From the NCBI GenBank assembly GCA_003344405.1, contig NOWV01000151.1, positions 1 to 64,000 on the forward strand: a stretch of DNA of 64,000 nucleotides, in the 5' to 3' direction. The notes below the pieces were generated by a model. It had not been told where the DNA came from. It made no database searches and saw nothing but the letters and a program-made list of their open reading frames with translations. Below are positions 1 through 10,963 of this stretch, one piece after another; within the stretch, counting starts at the first letter, position 1, and each line of letters begins with the position of its first letter. Position numbers and translations under genes: made by a program. The stretch comes from Trichoplax sp. H2. Lineage: Eukaryota > Placozoa > Uniplacotomia > Trichoplacea.

Positions 1-835
1 GAATTATGCACTATGCAGTCTTATTGATAATATTTTCGATTACCGTGAAGCATTTATCTATTATAATTATACGTAAGTAGCTATTATTGTAATGATACAA
101 AGGATAACTTAAAACAACAGCAATTAAATTTTTGCATTTCTTTATTCCATCAAAAATTAATTAAGTGAGTAATAGTATCGCGTTGAAAGTGTCTCAAAAA
201 TGATGTGCGTGATTTTATTCTTGCCACTCTACTAATGTCTAGTATTCTTTTATGGTCGAGTTAAGAAAATTTGTCAAGTACATTGGCGTCAACAAGCGTT
301 GCGTACAAGCGTTGCATAAGAATTAAAAAGTTTATGCTACTTGTCCTTGGATGAATTCTTCTGCAATTACCATTGTGGCAATCCCTATAACATTTGCAAG
401 ATATTGTATTAATCTTCACTTTTCGCTAGCATTACAGCTCAATAAACCACTTAATTTAAATATGTAACTAATAAAGCAATAGAAAACAAAACAAAATCTC
501 GTACAATTAAATAATGTCAACTCATATGTTATTCCTAACATGTATTTATCACTCCTATGTATACCGCCCATTGATCGGTAATTACTTTTACACAAAATTA
601 GATATAATACAATTAATCATTTCAAACCTAACTCAAACTGTCTTTCTATTCAAGTATCTCTTCATTAATTGTTAATGCTGCAATTCGTATAAACAGTATA
701 GGGTATTTACTCGCGCATATAGATAGATTGGATAATATGAATATTTATGCTACTACAAAGAATCTTCATTTAACGATTGGAATTGCATACATGAAATACG
801 TAAATCTATTGATAATTTAGAAAAAATTTCTTAGC
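1..835. other. Intergenic, 5' flank of GPCR-1
   Basis: AT-rich sequence with no supported gene, tandem repeat or LTR. It must contain the promoter of the receptor starting at 836, but I see no clear TATA or other defined element. Confidence 0.5.
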
Positions 836-1849
836 ATGGCATCGTCATTCCTTCAGAATAATGAAGCAGCTAGAATTCTCGCTTGGTCCATTGGTATAGC
901 GGGAATTTTATGCAATTTTGCTATTTTATGGTATAATTATAAATACAAACTTCTTAAAATCAATATCCAAAACCCATTAGCAAATCATCGCCAACAATCT
1001 GCACGAAAAACATCAACTGTAACTAATCATTTAATCTGTCAATTGGCAATAGCGAATCTTCTCGGTTCCATTTATCTTATTATTATTCTTTCTGCTGATC
1101 TTTACTACGGTTATCATTATCCAAATCTCTATCGAAACCCTAATCGTAAAAATGTCACAAACCCATGGCTTCTTAGTCCTTTCTGCCATCTTAGTCGCTT
1201 CTTATATTTCACTTCTTCTGTCATGTCTATTTTGCTACCTTCAGTTATTGTTATAGATCGCTTTATTGCTATTATATTTCCTTACAGCAAATTTCGATTT
1301 AACATTTATCGTTGCCGTTTAATTACCTTGATGTGTTGGCTTGTCGTAATAGCCTATGCTCTCATCCCAACTATTCGTAATATCGCCTTTCGATTAACGA
1401 AAGCATTCGATACAAACGCTAACCTTTGCTTATATCGTGATATAGTGCTTATATACAGTACCAATCACCGACTCTCTAGGCAAATCATATATTTTATACT
1501 AACCGGAATGATTGCCATATTGTATGTTATAATTTTTATTTATATCAAATTTAAAGGGCGTAACATGCAATCTCGAACGAACAGACTTGAAAGAAAAGTG
1601 CTCATCATAATGATCATTATTACTATTTCTAACATTTGCACTTTGTTTCCTGCATTTTTTGCAAGGGCTGTATTTAGAAATCCGGCATTTAATATCCCCA
1701 GACAAACATTTCAGCGAGCATTGCCAATCTTAATATTTGCTTCGTTCGCCAGTGGTGTCATCAATCCAATTGCATATTTTATATTAAGCGTTCTAGGTAA
1801 ATGTAATGCTAACCTTCTAGCATGTTGTAAGGCTCAAAAGACACTATAA
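836..1849 (+). CDS. GPCR-1, intronless LGR-like class A receptor without LRR ectodomain
   Basis: Seven-helix plasma-membrane receptor of 337 residues, expected to couple to G proteins; ligand unknown. Helix 1 begins near residue 13, so the N-terminus is about a dozen residues with no signal peptide. Visible: helix 1 Asn (N27), helix 2 LAIANLLG, C117 at the start of helix 3 with C197 in loop 2 (likely disulfide), DRF at 141-143 in place of DRY, W168 in helix 4, and NPIAY at 310-314. Helix 2 to loop 1 (GSIYLIIILSADLYYGY) and the helix 6 pattern SNICTLFP resemble LGR/relaxin/glycoprotein-hormone receptors, hence the family call. Oddity: the almost invariant helix 2 Asp is Asn (N74); all intact relatives here that include helix 2 have Asp. 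The ATG matches the start of its paralogs (M-x-x-S-F/L-x-Q). An AATAAA lies 34 bases past the stop. Confidence 0.88.
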   Translation: MASSFLQNNEAARILAWSIGIAGILCNFAILWYNYKYKLLKINIQNPLANHRQQSARKTSTVTNHLICQLAIANLLGSIYLIIILSADLYYGYHYPNLYRNPNRKNVTNPWLLSPFCHLSRFLYFTSSVMSILLPSVIVIDRFIAIIFPYSKFRFNIYRCRLITLMCWLVVIAYALIPTIRNIAFRLTKAFDTNANLCLYRDIVLIYSTNHRLSRQIIYFILTGMIAILYVIIFIYIKFKGRNMQSRTNRLERKVLIIMIIITISNICTLFPAFFARAVFRNPAFNIPRQTFQRALPILIFASFASGVINPIAYFILSVLGKCNANLLACCKAQKTL

Positions 1850-4800
1850 CACTATCATACACACACAACAGTACTTTGCATAAATAAAACTTATATATCA
1901 ATATAATTTCCTTGTATTAGCTATTGCCAAACATTTACATGCAATACGGATACTGTAATGCAGCATGTAACTACTGCAATTATCTGAAATTATTATACGT
2001 AGTAAAGGCAACACTCATGCCATATAAAGCTGCAAAAAAGTAAGTAAAAAGGAAAAAAAGTGACTTTAAGTAACTAAATTCTACGGCTGGGCAAAATAAG
2101 ATTGCCAGACTATAGCGACGTATAATATGATTGTATTTCTTATTTATGACAGTGCCTTATTGTTCAGTATATAAAGTTCAAGCCTATCATATTATTAATG
2201 GATAATTGATGCTTAGTATATCTATAGCCGACAACTTTTTCTGAAAAAAAACTATGCTGTTAACAGATCTTTCTCATCAAGCCATTGCTCACAAATCATG
2301 TTTTAACCCAACTAACCCTATACTATGCCGGTAAAAATTCGTAAACGCATTCATGGATACATAAAATTTAATTCCCTACAGTCATTTGATGCAATTCGAT
2401 CTTATTAACAATCTGCTAATAAATCCTGTTAATAAAGTTGTACGCAAAATAAAAAAACGAGAAACCTATATCTTTAGCACTTATCGTATTCCAGATAGAC
2501 GATGTACTCCAGTTGTCGATGTACATTTCTTGTAGTATTGAAAAAATATTTCGCTTGTTCGTAGATACTGTACTTATAACTTCAAAGAAAGAGTATGCAG
2601 CAATCATTTCTAACAGCATAAACTATTGAAAAATTACATCTCAACGTTAAGATGAATTTTACAATATTGACGAATAAATTAAATACACGTTAGATTCGAC
2701 AGCCGCTGCATCACAGAATTTGCCGTACTTTTGTTGCAAGGGTGAAATTTTAGCTAATTTAAGAATGATAACAACAATTAAGGAATTAATTAACAGTATG
2801 TCACTTAATCAACGATACAGCATAGTAAGGGATGGTTAGGTCACTCAGGTACGTAAGCCTTCGTGATTACTATGTTGATATCTAAAATTCCACCACAGAA
2901 ATTTGATCTAGTGCATCGAATTTTAACAGCCATTGATTAATATAGATTTCTATATACTGTTCACCATAATTCTCGTGCGCCTCAGCGCTTCAAATAACAT
3001 GTCTATGATTACCTTGTTTCAGGTACGAATCCACAAAAGTATCTTCGGACGGAATAGCCAAGTGAACAAAATTTTTTGATCTTTAAGAACACTTATTGTG
3101 TTGTTGCTAGAAATCAGGTGCCATTGCAAATCAGTTTGTGATTCATACTATGCCCTGTAATAAGTAGGAGATTACAGCGAATAGAAAAGGTCTGATAATG
3201 TGCCCTCCACCGCTCATAGTAAGAGATAGGAACTACAACGTTTAGGATCAACTTTCATGAGAGAGTCATAGCCATCATATATAATTTTAGACTTAAGAGC
3301 CTAGTAATTTCATTTTGTTTTAAGCCTCTTGCACAGGTTAATTAACGTACGTAAAGTAGACGTCAATTGAACCAATATAGATAATGCATCCCCTTGCTAA
3401 CTGACTGAAGTTCACATAATTAGTAAAATGAAATTTGAACTATCTATAGGTACAACATATAATTACTTCAGTCTTAATTGTGAATAAATAAGGGGTAGTT
3501 TGATAAACACGAATACTTTACATCATATTTAAAAAAAGAAAACTAGCACAACATCTTTCGAATACTAAACCAAAAAATTATAGAGAATTACAAAATGGTC
3601 ATATTGAGTACCTGTAAAGTTACAGATGCTCGAGGCATTTAATTTAAAAATAAACCTATCGTATTGTTAATAGATTGCTTCGTAGAGTTATGCTAAAGCA
3701 TTTATGGTCCTTTAAAGGCAACTGAAAACTATATAGAAAATCTCGAAATTGACTTCTTTACGATTTGGTTTAAGAATGAAAAAATTCTCTTTATCCAATT
3801 AGATAATACAGTCCTGAAAATAAGTAGTGAATGAGAAAATACTAAATCCTGCTGTAATAGCTGAATATAACAGCAAAATGAATTCTTCTGACTATAATAC
3901 TAATATTGCTAAGAGATGCAAGATCACAATTGTAGCGATTTCAGCTAATTACAGTAGTAAGTTGAAGAAAGCTTCACTGTGTGACGTAGATTAGTCTATA
4001 AGAGGTTATTAAACTCATTCACTTGTAACAGCCAACTCTAGGCATTGTAATCGGTAAATAACTTAGGACGAATTAGAGCTGTATATCGATGAATTAAGTA
4101 TTGGTAGCTACTATGATGAGAAACTTAATCATAAGAATGTCACAAACCAGCTTCGTGAAAAAGATAGCGTAAAACAAATCTCTAAATTACAGTAGCCTTT
4201 GGGATTCAGCATCCCTTAACTATCTCACAAGAAATTAGACGCCTTTGCTTCTACTTTAAACAACTATAGAATTCCTCTTTATTCAACTATCTGCCGAGCT
4301 TAAATACCCTTCGGCAGCTGCTATCATGTATGAGTCATAGCATTTCATGCAATTTAGTGCGTATTGGATAGCTAAATTAATACAGAAATTGTTCATAATC
4401 TTAGACATGTACTGAATGATTCTAAATAATTAGATTACAGTATATCCATACAAAGAATTATTTATAGCGTCATCTATAATTGAATATTTTCAGGCTATTC
4501 ATCAGAAGCATTACAAGATATAACACTATAATGAATTAATTTTTAGTATTAGTTATCGTATAAGAACTCTTACTACAGCAGAGCATAATTTACTAAATCA
4601 AAATAATAACTACCGTAGTTCTTATTGTAAGTTATTACTAGTTATCTCCATATATAAATGTTAACCACTAAATTTAGTCGTTAGTCTTCACGACGGTTCG
4701 TATCGTTACAAGGAAATAATTGTATCCGTGCATTCGACTAAACCAAATCAAAGCAATAATATGTATCAACGTATTATTCTATTGACAAGCTATTATATCG

Positions 4801-4925
4801 TTACCATATTGTAAACTATAGCATTAAGAAATAATGACGCACTTATTCTAAATGCGATACTGAATTTGATAGTTTCTGCAACAAAATAGATAATTTCCCA
4901 ATGACTTACAGTAAGTTATTGTAAT
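1315..4925. repeat. Segmental tandem duplication, copy 1 (3' GPCR-1 plus flank)
   Basis: From helix 4 of GPCR-1 onward this stretch is nearly colinear with 5899-10075, with few substitutions and small indels in both coding and about 3 kb of non-coding DNA. Landmarks present in both copies: the AATAAA after the stop, the run around 3300 and 7900 ending in gcacaggtt, and the sequence around 4900 and 10050 reading aatgacttacagtaagt. Copy 1 holds the empty site (ATTAG, 4548-4552) of the LTR inserted in copy 2. Apart from the receptor no gene is seen here. Confidence 0.93.
1883..1888 (+). terminator. Polyadenylation signal AATAAA of GPCR-1
   Basis: Canonical AATAAA shortly after the GPCR-1 stop, conserved at 6468-6473 in the duplicated copy. 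Confidence 0.6.
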
Positions 4926-4937
4926 GAAATGACAAAA

Positions 4938-5878
4938 GTAGAGATCAAGCTATAAAACTTTAATAAACTTTGATTCTACTTTCGTTGCACTCCGGTCGAC
5001 TTAACGCTAATTCTTTGACACCAAATAAAATTTGGGGAAATAACCGAACAACAATTTATTACAAAACAAAAATGGAGAGAAGTATAAACCGAAAAACCTT
5101 ACAAATACTTAGCTTTAAGCATTATTAAAATAAATGACAGACTTAAAAACTGTCAACGACCAAGCAACCTTTCAAAAAAGAAGAACGTTTTAACTTACGA
5201 CAATTCGACCCCGAAGGCCTTTTAAATTCAACAAGTTCTTCAAATAAAATCTTCTTCTACTCTCCCTCTAAATTTTCTAATTGCACTATCATTTATAGGC
5301 TTCGTAGAGCCGTCAGATATATTTAAAACTAAACATTTGCTAACCAATCGCTCTTAAGATCCGTTTTAGAAAACTAAATTTGCACCATTTAAGAAAACAA
5401 AAATCATTCAAAGTTCAGACGCAATTTACCCTACGATTCCCTTACAAAACACTATAAAACTAACAAGCTAACTATAAAAATACATCAAACTTCATTTCTA
5501 GCTTGATTTCTATCATTAATACACTATAAAAGTATAAAAATCAACCTTTAAACATCAAGATTTAGTCATAAAAACAACATTCTAACTACCTAACAATCAA
5601 CACAACCTCTGCCAATTTCCATCTTATTTTCTATTTTCCTAACTAAATCTCCTAATATGACTTCAAGTCACGTCATAAAATTCCAAAGTTTCAAATTCAT
5701 AACAAAAAGTCCAAATCTCAAAAATCAATTCTTACGATATTATTCATGAACAAAAATCCAAAAATTAAAACAGAAAAATTATAATTCAGATATAAATTAA
5801 AAATAAACCCGACCGGTTCCAAAACAGGAAAATTATATCGGACACAAACCCGACCGGTCCCAGAATCCGAAAACTATA
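4938..5878 (+). repeat. Unclassified interspersed repeat, copy 1 (runs into the assembly gap)
   Basis: About 0.94 kb that is similar, in reverse complement, to 33836-34714. Shared landmarks are gacaccaaataaaa near 5018, cgaccccgaaggcctt near 5206, gcactatcatttatag near 5285 and cgctcttaagat near 5350. Pyrimidine-rich on this strand; no open reading frame of note. Its left edge coincides with the end of the segmental duplication, so it may have inserted at or helped form that junction. I cannot see terminal repeats, so its class is open. Confidence 0.85.
5806..5878 (+). repeat. Short tandem repeat with CCCGACCGGT core next to the gap
   Basis: Two imperfect units of about 40 bases, each carrying acccgaccggt followed by a tccnnaan(c/g)aaaantata-type tail, directly before the N run. 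Only one related unit is visible in the other copy (near 33840-33890). A longer array here may have caused the assembly break. Confidence 0.65.
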
Positions 5879-5898
5879 NNNNNNNNNNNNNNNNNNNN
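5879..5898. other. Assembly gap (20 N)
   Basis: Run of 20 undetermined bases between the interspersed repeat and the middle of GPCR-2. The true size is unknown; compared with GPCR-1, about 480 bases of coding sequence and a promoter are missing if GPCR-2 is intact. Confidence 0.98.
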
Positions 5899-6472
5899 CC
5901 GTTTAATTACCTTGATGTGTTGGCTTGTCGTAATAGCCTATGCTCTCATCCCAACTATTCGTAATATCGCCTTTCGATTAACGAAAGCATTCGATACAAA
6001 CGCTAACCTTTGCTTATATCGTGATATAGTGCTTATATACAGTGCCAATCACCGACTCTCTAGGCAAATCATATATTTTATACTAACCGGAATGATTGCC
6101 ATATTGTATGTTATAATTTTTATTTATATCAAATTTAAAGGGCGTAACATGCAGTCTCGAATGAACAGAGTTGAAAGAAAAGTGCTCATCATAATGATCA
6201 TTATTACTATTTCTAACATTTGCACATTGCTTCCTGCATTTCTTGCAAGGGCTGTATTTAGAAATCCGGCATTTAATATCCCTAGACAAACATTTCAGCA
6301 AGCATTGCCAATCTTAATATTTTCTTCGTTCGCCAGTGGTGTCATCAATCCAATTGCATACTTTACATTAAGCGCTCGAAGTAAATGTGAAGCTAACCTT
6401 CTAGCGTATTGTAAAGCTCAAAAAGACACTATAACGCCATCAAACACACACAACAGTTCTTTGCATAAATAA
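5899..6472 (+). CDS. GPCR-2, 3' part only (helices 4-7), paralog of GPCR-1
   Basis: Begins at the gap inside the codon for the Cys preceding R-L-I-T-L-M-C-W of helix 4 and stays open to TAA at 6470-6472. It is nearly identical to residues 160-335 of GPCR-1, including NPIAYF in helix 7. Helices 1-3 and the start codon are not in the assembly. Compared with GPCR-1, one extra A in the run caaaaag near 6419-6424 shifts the frame, so the tail is 13 residues longer with a new Ser/Thr/His-rich end and its stop overlaps the AATAAA. It may be a working gene with its 5' end in the gap, or a copy truncated by the repeat on the left; the sequence cannot decide. Confidence 0.8.
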
Positions 6473-6473
6473 A
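6468..6473 (+). terminator. Polyadenylation signal AATAAA of GPCR-2, overlapping its stop
   Basis: Same signal as after GPCR-1, but here it overlaps the TAA stop because of the frameshifted C-terminus. Confidence 0.5.
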
Positions 6474-9159
6474 ACTTATATATCAATATAATTTCCTTGT
6501 ATTAGCTATTGCCATACATTTACAAACAATATGGATACTGTAATGCAGCACGTAACTACTGCAATTAGCTGAAATTATTATATGTAGTAAAGACAACACT
6601 CGTGCCATATAAAGCTGCAAAGAAGGAAGTAATAAGGAAAAAAGTGACTTAAGTAACTAAATTCTACGGTTGGGCAAAATAAGATTGCCAGACTAAAGCG
6701 ACGTATAATATGGTCGTATTTCTTATTTATGACAGTGCCTTATTGTTCAGTATATAAAGTTCAAGCCTATCATATTATTAATGGATAATTGATGCTTAGT
6801 ATATCTATAGCCGAAAACTTTTTCTGATAAAAACTATGCTGTTAACTGATCTTTCTCATCAAGCCATTGCTCATAAATCATGTTTTAACCCAACTAGCCC
6901 TATACTATACCGGTAAAAATTCGTAAACGCATTCATGGATACATAAAATTTAATTCCTTACAGTCATTTGATGCAATTCTATCTTATTAACAATCTGCTG
7001 ATAAATCCTATTAATAAAGTTGTACGCAAGATAATAAATCGATAAACCTATATCTTTAGCACTTATCGTATTCTAGTTAGGCTATGTACTCCAGTTTTCC
7101 ATGTACATTTCTTGTAGTATTGAAAATATATTTCGCTTGCTCGTATATACTGTACTTATAGCTTCAAAGAAAGAGTCTGTAGCAATCATTTCGAACAGCA
7201 TAAACTATTGAAAAATTAGACTTCATCGTTAACAAAAATTTTATAATATTGACGAATAAATTAAATAGGCATTAAATTCGGTAGCTGTTGCATCATAGAA
7301 TTTGCCGTACTTTTGCAAGGGTGAGATTTTAGCTAATTTAAGAATGATAACAGCAATTAAAGAACTAATTTACAGTATGATACTTAATCAACGGTAAAGC
7401 GTAGCAAAGGACGGTTAGATCACTCAGGTACGTAAGCGTTCGTGATTACTATGTTGATATCTAAAATTTCACCAAAGAAATTTGATCTAGTGCATCGAAT
7501 TTTAACAGTCATTGATTAATATAGATTTCTATATACTGCTCTCCATAATTCTCGTGCGCCTCAGATGTTCAAATAACATGTCTATGATTACCTTGATTAC
7601 CTTGTTTCAGGTATGAATCCACAAAAGTATCTCTGGACTGAATAGCCAAGTAAAAAAATTTTTTTAATCTTTAAGAACACTTATTGCGTTGCTGCTAGAA
7701 TCAGGTACCATTGCAAAATCAGTTTGTGATTCATACTATGCCCTGTAATAAGTAAGAGATTACAGCGAGTAGAAAAGGAGTCTGATAATGTGCCCTCCGC
7801 CGCTCATGATAAGAGATAGGAACTTCAACGTTGAGGATCAATTTTCATGAATGAGTCATAGCCATCATATATAATTTTAGACTTTAGAGCCTAGTAATTT
7901 CATTTTGTTTTAAGCCTCTTGCACAGGTTGATTACCGCACGTAAAGTAGACTTTAATTGAACTAATATAGAGAATGCAACCCCTTGCTAACTGAATAAAG
8001 TCCACATAATTAGTAAAACGAAATATGAACTATCTATAGCTACAACATATAATTACTTCAGTCTTAATTGCGAATAAACAAGGGGTAGTTGATAAACACG
8101 AGTACTCTACATCATATTTAAAAAAAGAAAACTAGAATAACATCTTTCGGATACTAAACCAAAAAATTATAGAAAATAACAAAATGGTCATATTGAGTAC
8201 CTGTAAAGTTACAGTTACTTGAGGCATCTAATTTAATAATAAATCTATCGTATTGTTAATAGATTGCTTCGTAAAGCTATGCTAAAGCATTTATGGTCCT
8301 TTAAAGGCAACTGAAAACTATACAGAAAATCTTGAAGTTGATTTCTTTACGATTTGGTTTAAGAATGAAAAAATTCTGTTTATCCAATTAGATAATACAG
8401 TCCTGGAAATAAGTAGTGAATGAGAAAATACTAAGTCCTGCTGTAATAGCTGAATCTAACAGCAAAATGAATTCTTCTGACTATAATACTAATATTGCTT
8501 CTTAGAATCGTTCAGATGCATGATGTAAGATCACAATTGTAGCGATTTCAGCTAATTACAGTAGTAAGTTGAAGAAAGCTTCACTGTGTGACGTAGATTA
8601 GTCTATGAGGGGTTAATAAACTCATTCACTTGTAATAGCCAACTCTAGACATTGTAATCGGTAAATAACTTAGGACGAATTAGAGCTGTATATCGATGGA
8701 CTAAGTATTGGTAGCTACTATGATGAGAAACTTAATCATAGGAATATCACAAACCAGCTTCGTGACAAAGATAGCGTAAAACAAATCTCTAAATTACAGT
8801 AGCCTCCGGGATTCAGTATCCCTTAACTATCTCACAAGAATTTAAACGCCTTTGCTTCTACGTTAAACAACTGTAGAACTCCTCTTTATTCAACTATCTG
8901 CCGAGCTTAAATACCCTTCGGCAGCTGCTATCATGCACGAGTCATAACAGTTCATGCAATTTAGTGCATATTGGATAGCTAAATTAATACAGAAATTGTT
9001 CATAATCTTAGACATGTACTGAATGATTCTAAATAATTAGATTACAGTATATCCATACAAAAAATTATTTACAGTGTCATCTATTATTGAATATCTTCAG
9101 GATATTCATCACAAGCGTTACAAGATATAACGCTATAATTAATTAATTTTTAGCATTAG

Positions 9160-9707
9160 TGTTACGGAGCTAGTAGCTCCGTGTTTACGATTAATAATTG
9201 TTTACAATCGTGTATGACCATGCTGACTAGCACCTAGTAGTAGAAAATAGCTATCATGTAATTGAAGTAAGTATTATTAGTGTGGAATTGCTATACGCAG
9301 TATTAAGGCAGTTAGCAATCAATAATTGTTGGTCGCTTAATATTATTATTGCTACTGATTATTAATCGTGTATTATTATGGTCTAACAAATAGGACATAA
9401 ATATTGTTCTCTGTTGTTGTGTGTGATAATTAGACTTGCTAACTGGAGTAACTAATATTATTGGCGACAAGTATAGTGACTGTAAATAAGAAAGGGTATT
9501 TAAGTTCTCCTGAGACTAGTGTAAAGGAGAAGTCCTTAGTGTAGCTAGAAGTTAATAAAGTTATTAACCTAGATCTATCGTTTGACTCAGTCTCTTTACT
9601 ATTGGAATAAGTTAGTTTTCCTTATAGAGGATTGCCTGAAGTTAGTCGGTGATCGGATAGAGTAGATAGAATAGACTAGGCCCGATCACGAAAGCTGTTT
9701 TGTGACA
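9160..9707 (+). mobile_element. Solo LTR A (548 bp)
   Basis: Starts TGTTACGG, ends TTTTGTGACA (TG...CA ends) and is flanked by the 5-bp direct repeat ATTAG (9155-9159 and 9708-9712). The paralogous copy at 4548-4552 has a single ATTAG and no insert, so this is a true insertion younger than the segmental duplication. A palindrome ACGGAG/CTCCGT follows the left end. A TATA-like TATTTAA lies at 9497-9503, about 210 bases before the right end. No internal retrotransposon genes remain, as expected after recombination between two LTRs. Confidence 0.93.
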
Positions 9708-9712
9708 ATTAG

Positions 9713-10881
9713 TTACCATATAAGAACTCTTACTACCGCAGAGAATAATTTACTAAAACAAAATAATAACTGCCATAGTTCTTATTGTAAGTTATTACTA
9801 GTTATCTCCATATATAAATATTAACCACTAAATTTAGTCATTAGTCTACACGATGGTTCGTACCGTGACAAGGAAACAATTGTATCTGTGTATTCAACTA
9901 AACCAAATCAAGGCAATAATATGTATCACCATATTATTCTATTGACAAGCTATTATATCGCTACCGTATTGTAAACTATAGCATTAAGAAACAATGACGC
10001 ACTTATTCTAAATGCGATATTGAATTTAATAGTTTTTGCTACAAAATAGATAATTTCCCAATGACTTACAGTAAGTCATGGTAAAATATAAATTATATGT
10101 AGCAGAATATAAAGAATCCTTAAGATTGTTATTTATCGATTATTTTTGTCTGATGCTATCTGATTTAAGCTTATTTAATTTTCTTAACGTTGCAATATTG
10201 TTAGTAATAATAACTTTAATTATCATAAATTATTTATTGATCACAGTATCATGTACAACGGTACAACGATATTTTAGTAACAACATAAGTTAATTCAGTA
10301 GTTAAAAACATGTTCTACTTCTTCTTCTATAGAAAAAGTTACTTGATCTATAAAGAATCCTATTGTCAAATGTTATCGTCTCCGTTACCTTTACCACTTA
10401 TATAGCTTCTATTCTTCTGTAAATTTGATAAATAATATTCATATGCAGGTTATCTTTGTGTAGCAGTAATTTCTATATGTTTACAGTTACTAGATATTTG
10501 ATAATTTCAATTGTAGTCAATCAATTACTAATTTCAAGGAAAAATTATTTTTAATTATTTTCTTTTCATTTAGTTCATTACCTTTTAAAAACCAACTCGA
10601 TTAAAGAGAACAAAAAGTTCATATGCCGTTGAATTAGATCAGATAATACCAATTCACAAAGTTTATGGCTAAAAGCAATCTAGCGTCGATACATTATAGA
10701 TATTCTGTAATCAATCATGTATGGCATTATTATTATAAGCCATTTTGTGCAATCATTATCATACACTCTACTGTACAGTGTATCAGCCATTCAGATTATT
10801 ATAAACATGTTCGTATGTTTATTTAAGAGCTTTGCATTACATTTATACAGCAATATCATAAAAGCAATTATACAAGACGCC
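9713..10881. other. Intergenic between GPCR-2 flank and GPCR-3
   Basis: The part before 10075 belongs to the duplication; about 10360-10880 is similar to 16575-17080 upstream of GPCR-4. The short open frames at 10078 and 10717 lack any counterpart there and are not supported as genes. Confidence 0.6.
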
Positions 10882-10963
10882 CATCGAAGTAAACTTGATT
10901 CAGTATATTAAAGATCCAGTTATATTCATACTTGTACTAAGATCTAAAGATCACATTTTTGGC
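10882..10963 (+). promoter_or_regulatory. Conserved proximal upstream block of GPCR-3
   Basis: From catcgaagt to the ATG this block is closely matched at 17081-17165 before GPCR-4, including the core gattcagtatattaaaga. It is probably 5' leader and/or promoter. The GPCR-4 version has in-frame stops here, so the block is non-coding and fixes the ATG at 10964. Confidence 0.55.

Larger units (their letters stand above)
5899..10075. repeat. Segmental tandem duplication, copy 2 (3' GPCR-2 plus flank)
   Basis: Partner of 1315-4925. It is longer mainly because of the LTR at 9160-9707. The right half (about 7680 to 10075) is also similar, more weakly, to about 14270-16330 behind GPCR-3, so the same flank was duplicated more than once. 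No gene other than the receptor fragment is seen. Confidence 0.92.

Noticed and set aside
5879-6472. GPCR-2 starting at the codons for M-C-W-L at 5912-5915
   Set aside because: These lie in the middle of helix 4; the reading frame is open to the gap and the true start must be upstream.
10895-10963. N-terminal extension of GPCR-3 by 23 residues
   Set aside because: It would start at TTG and is interrupted by stops in the paralogous GPCR-4 region; the conserved ATG at 10964 fits the family.
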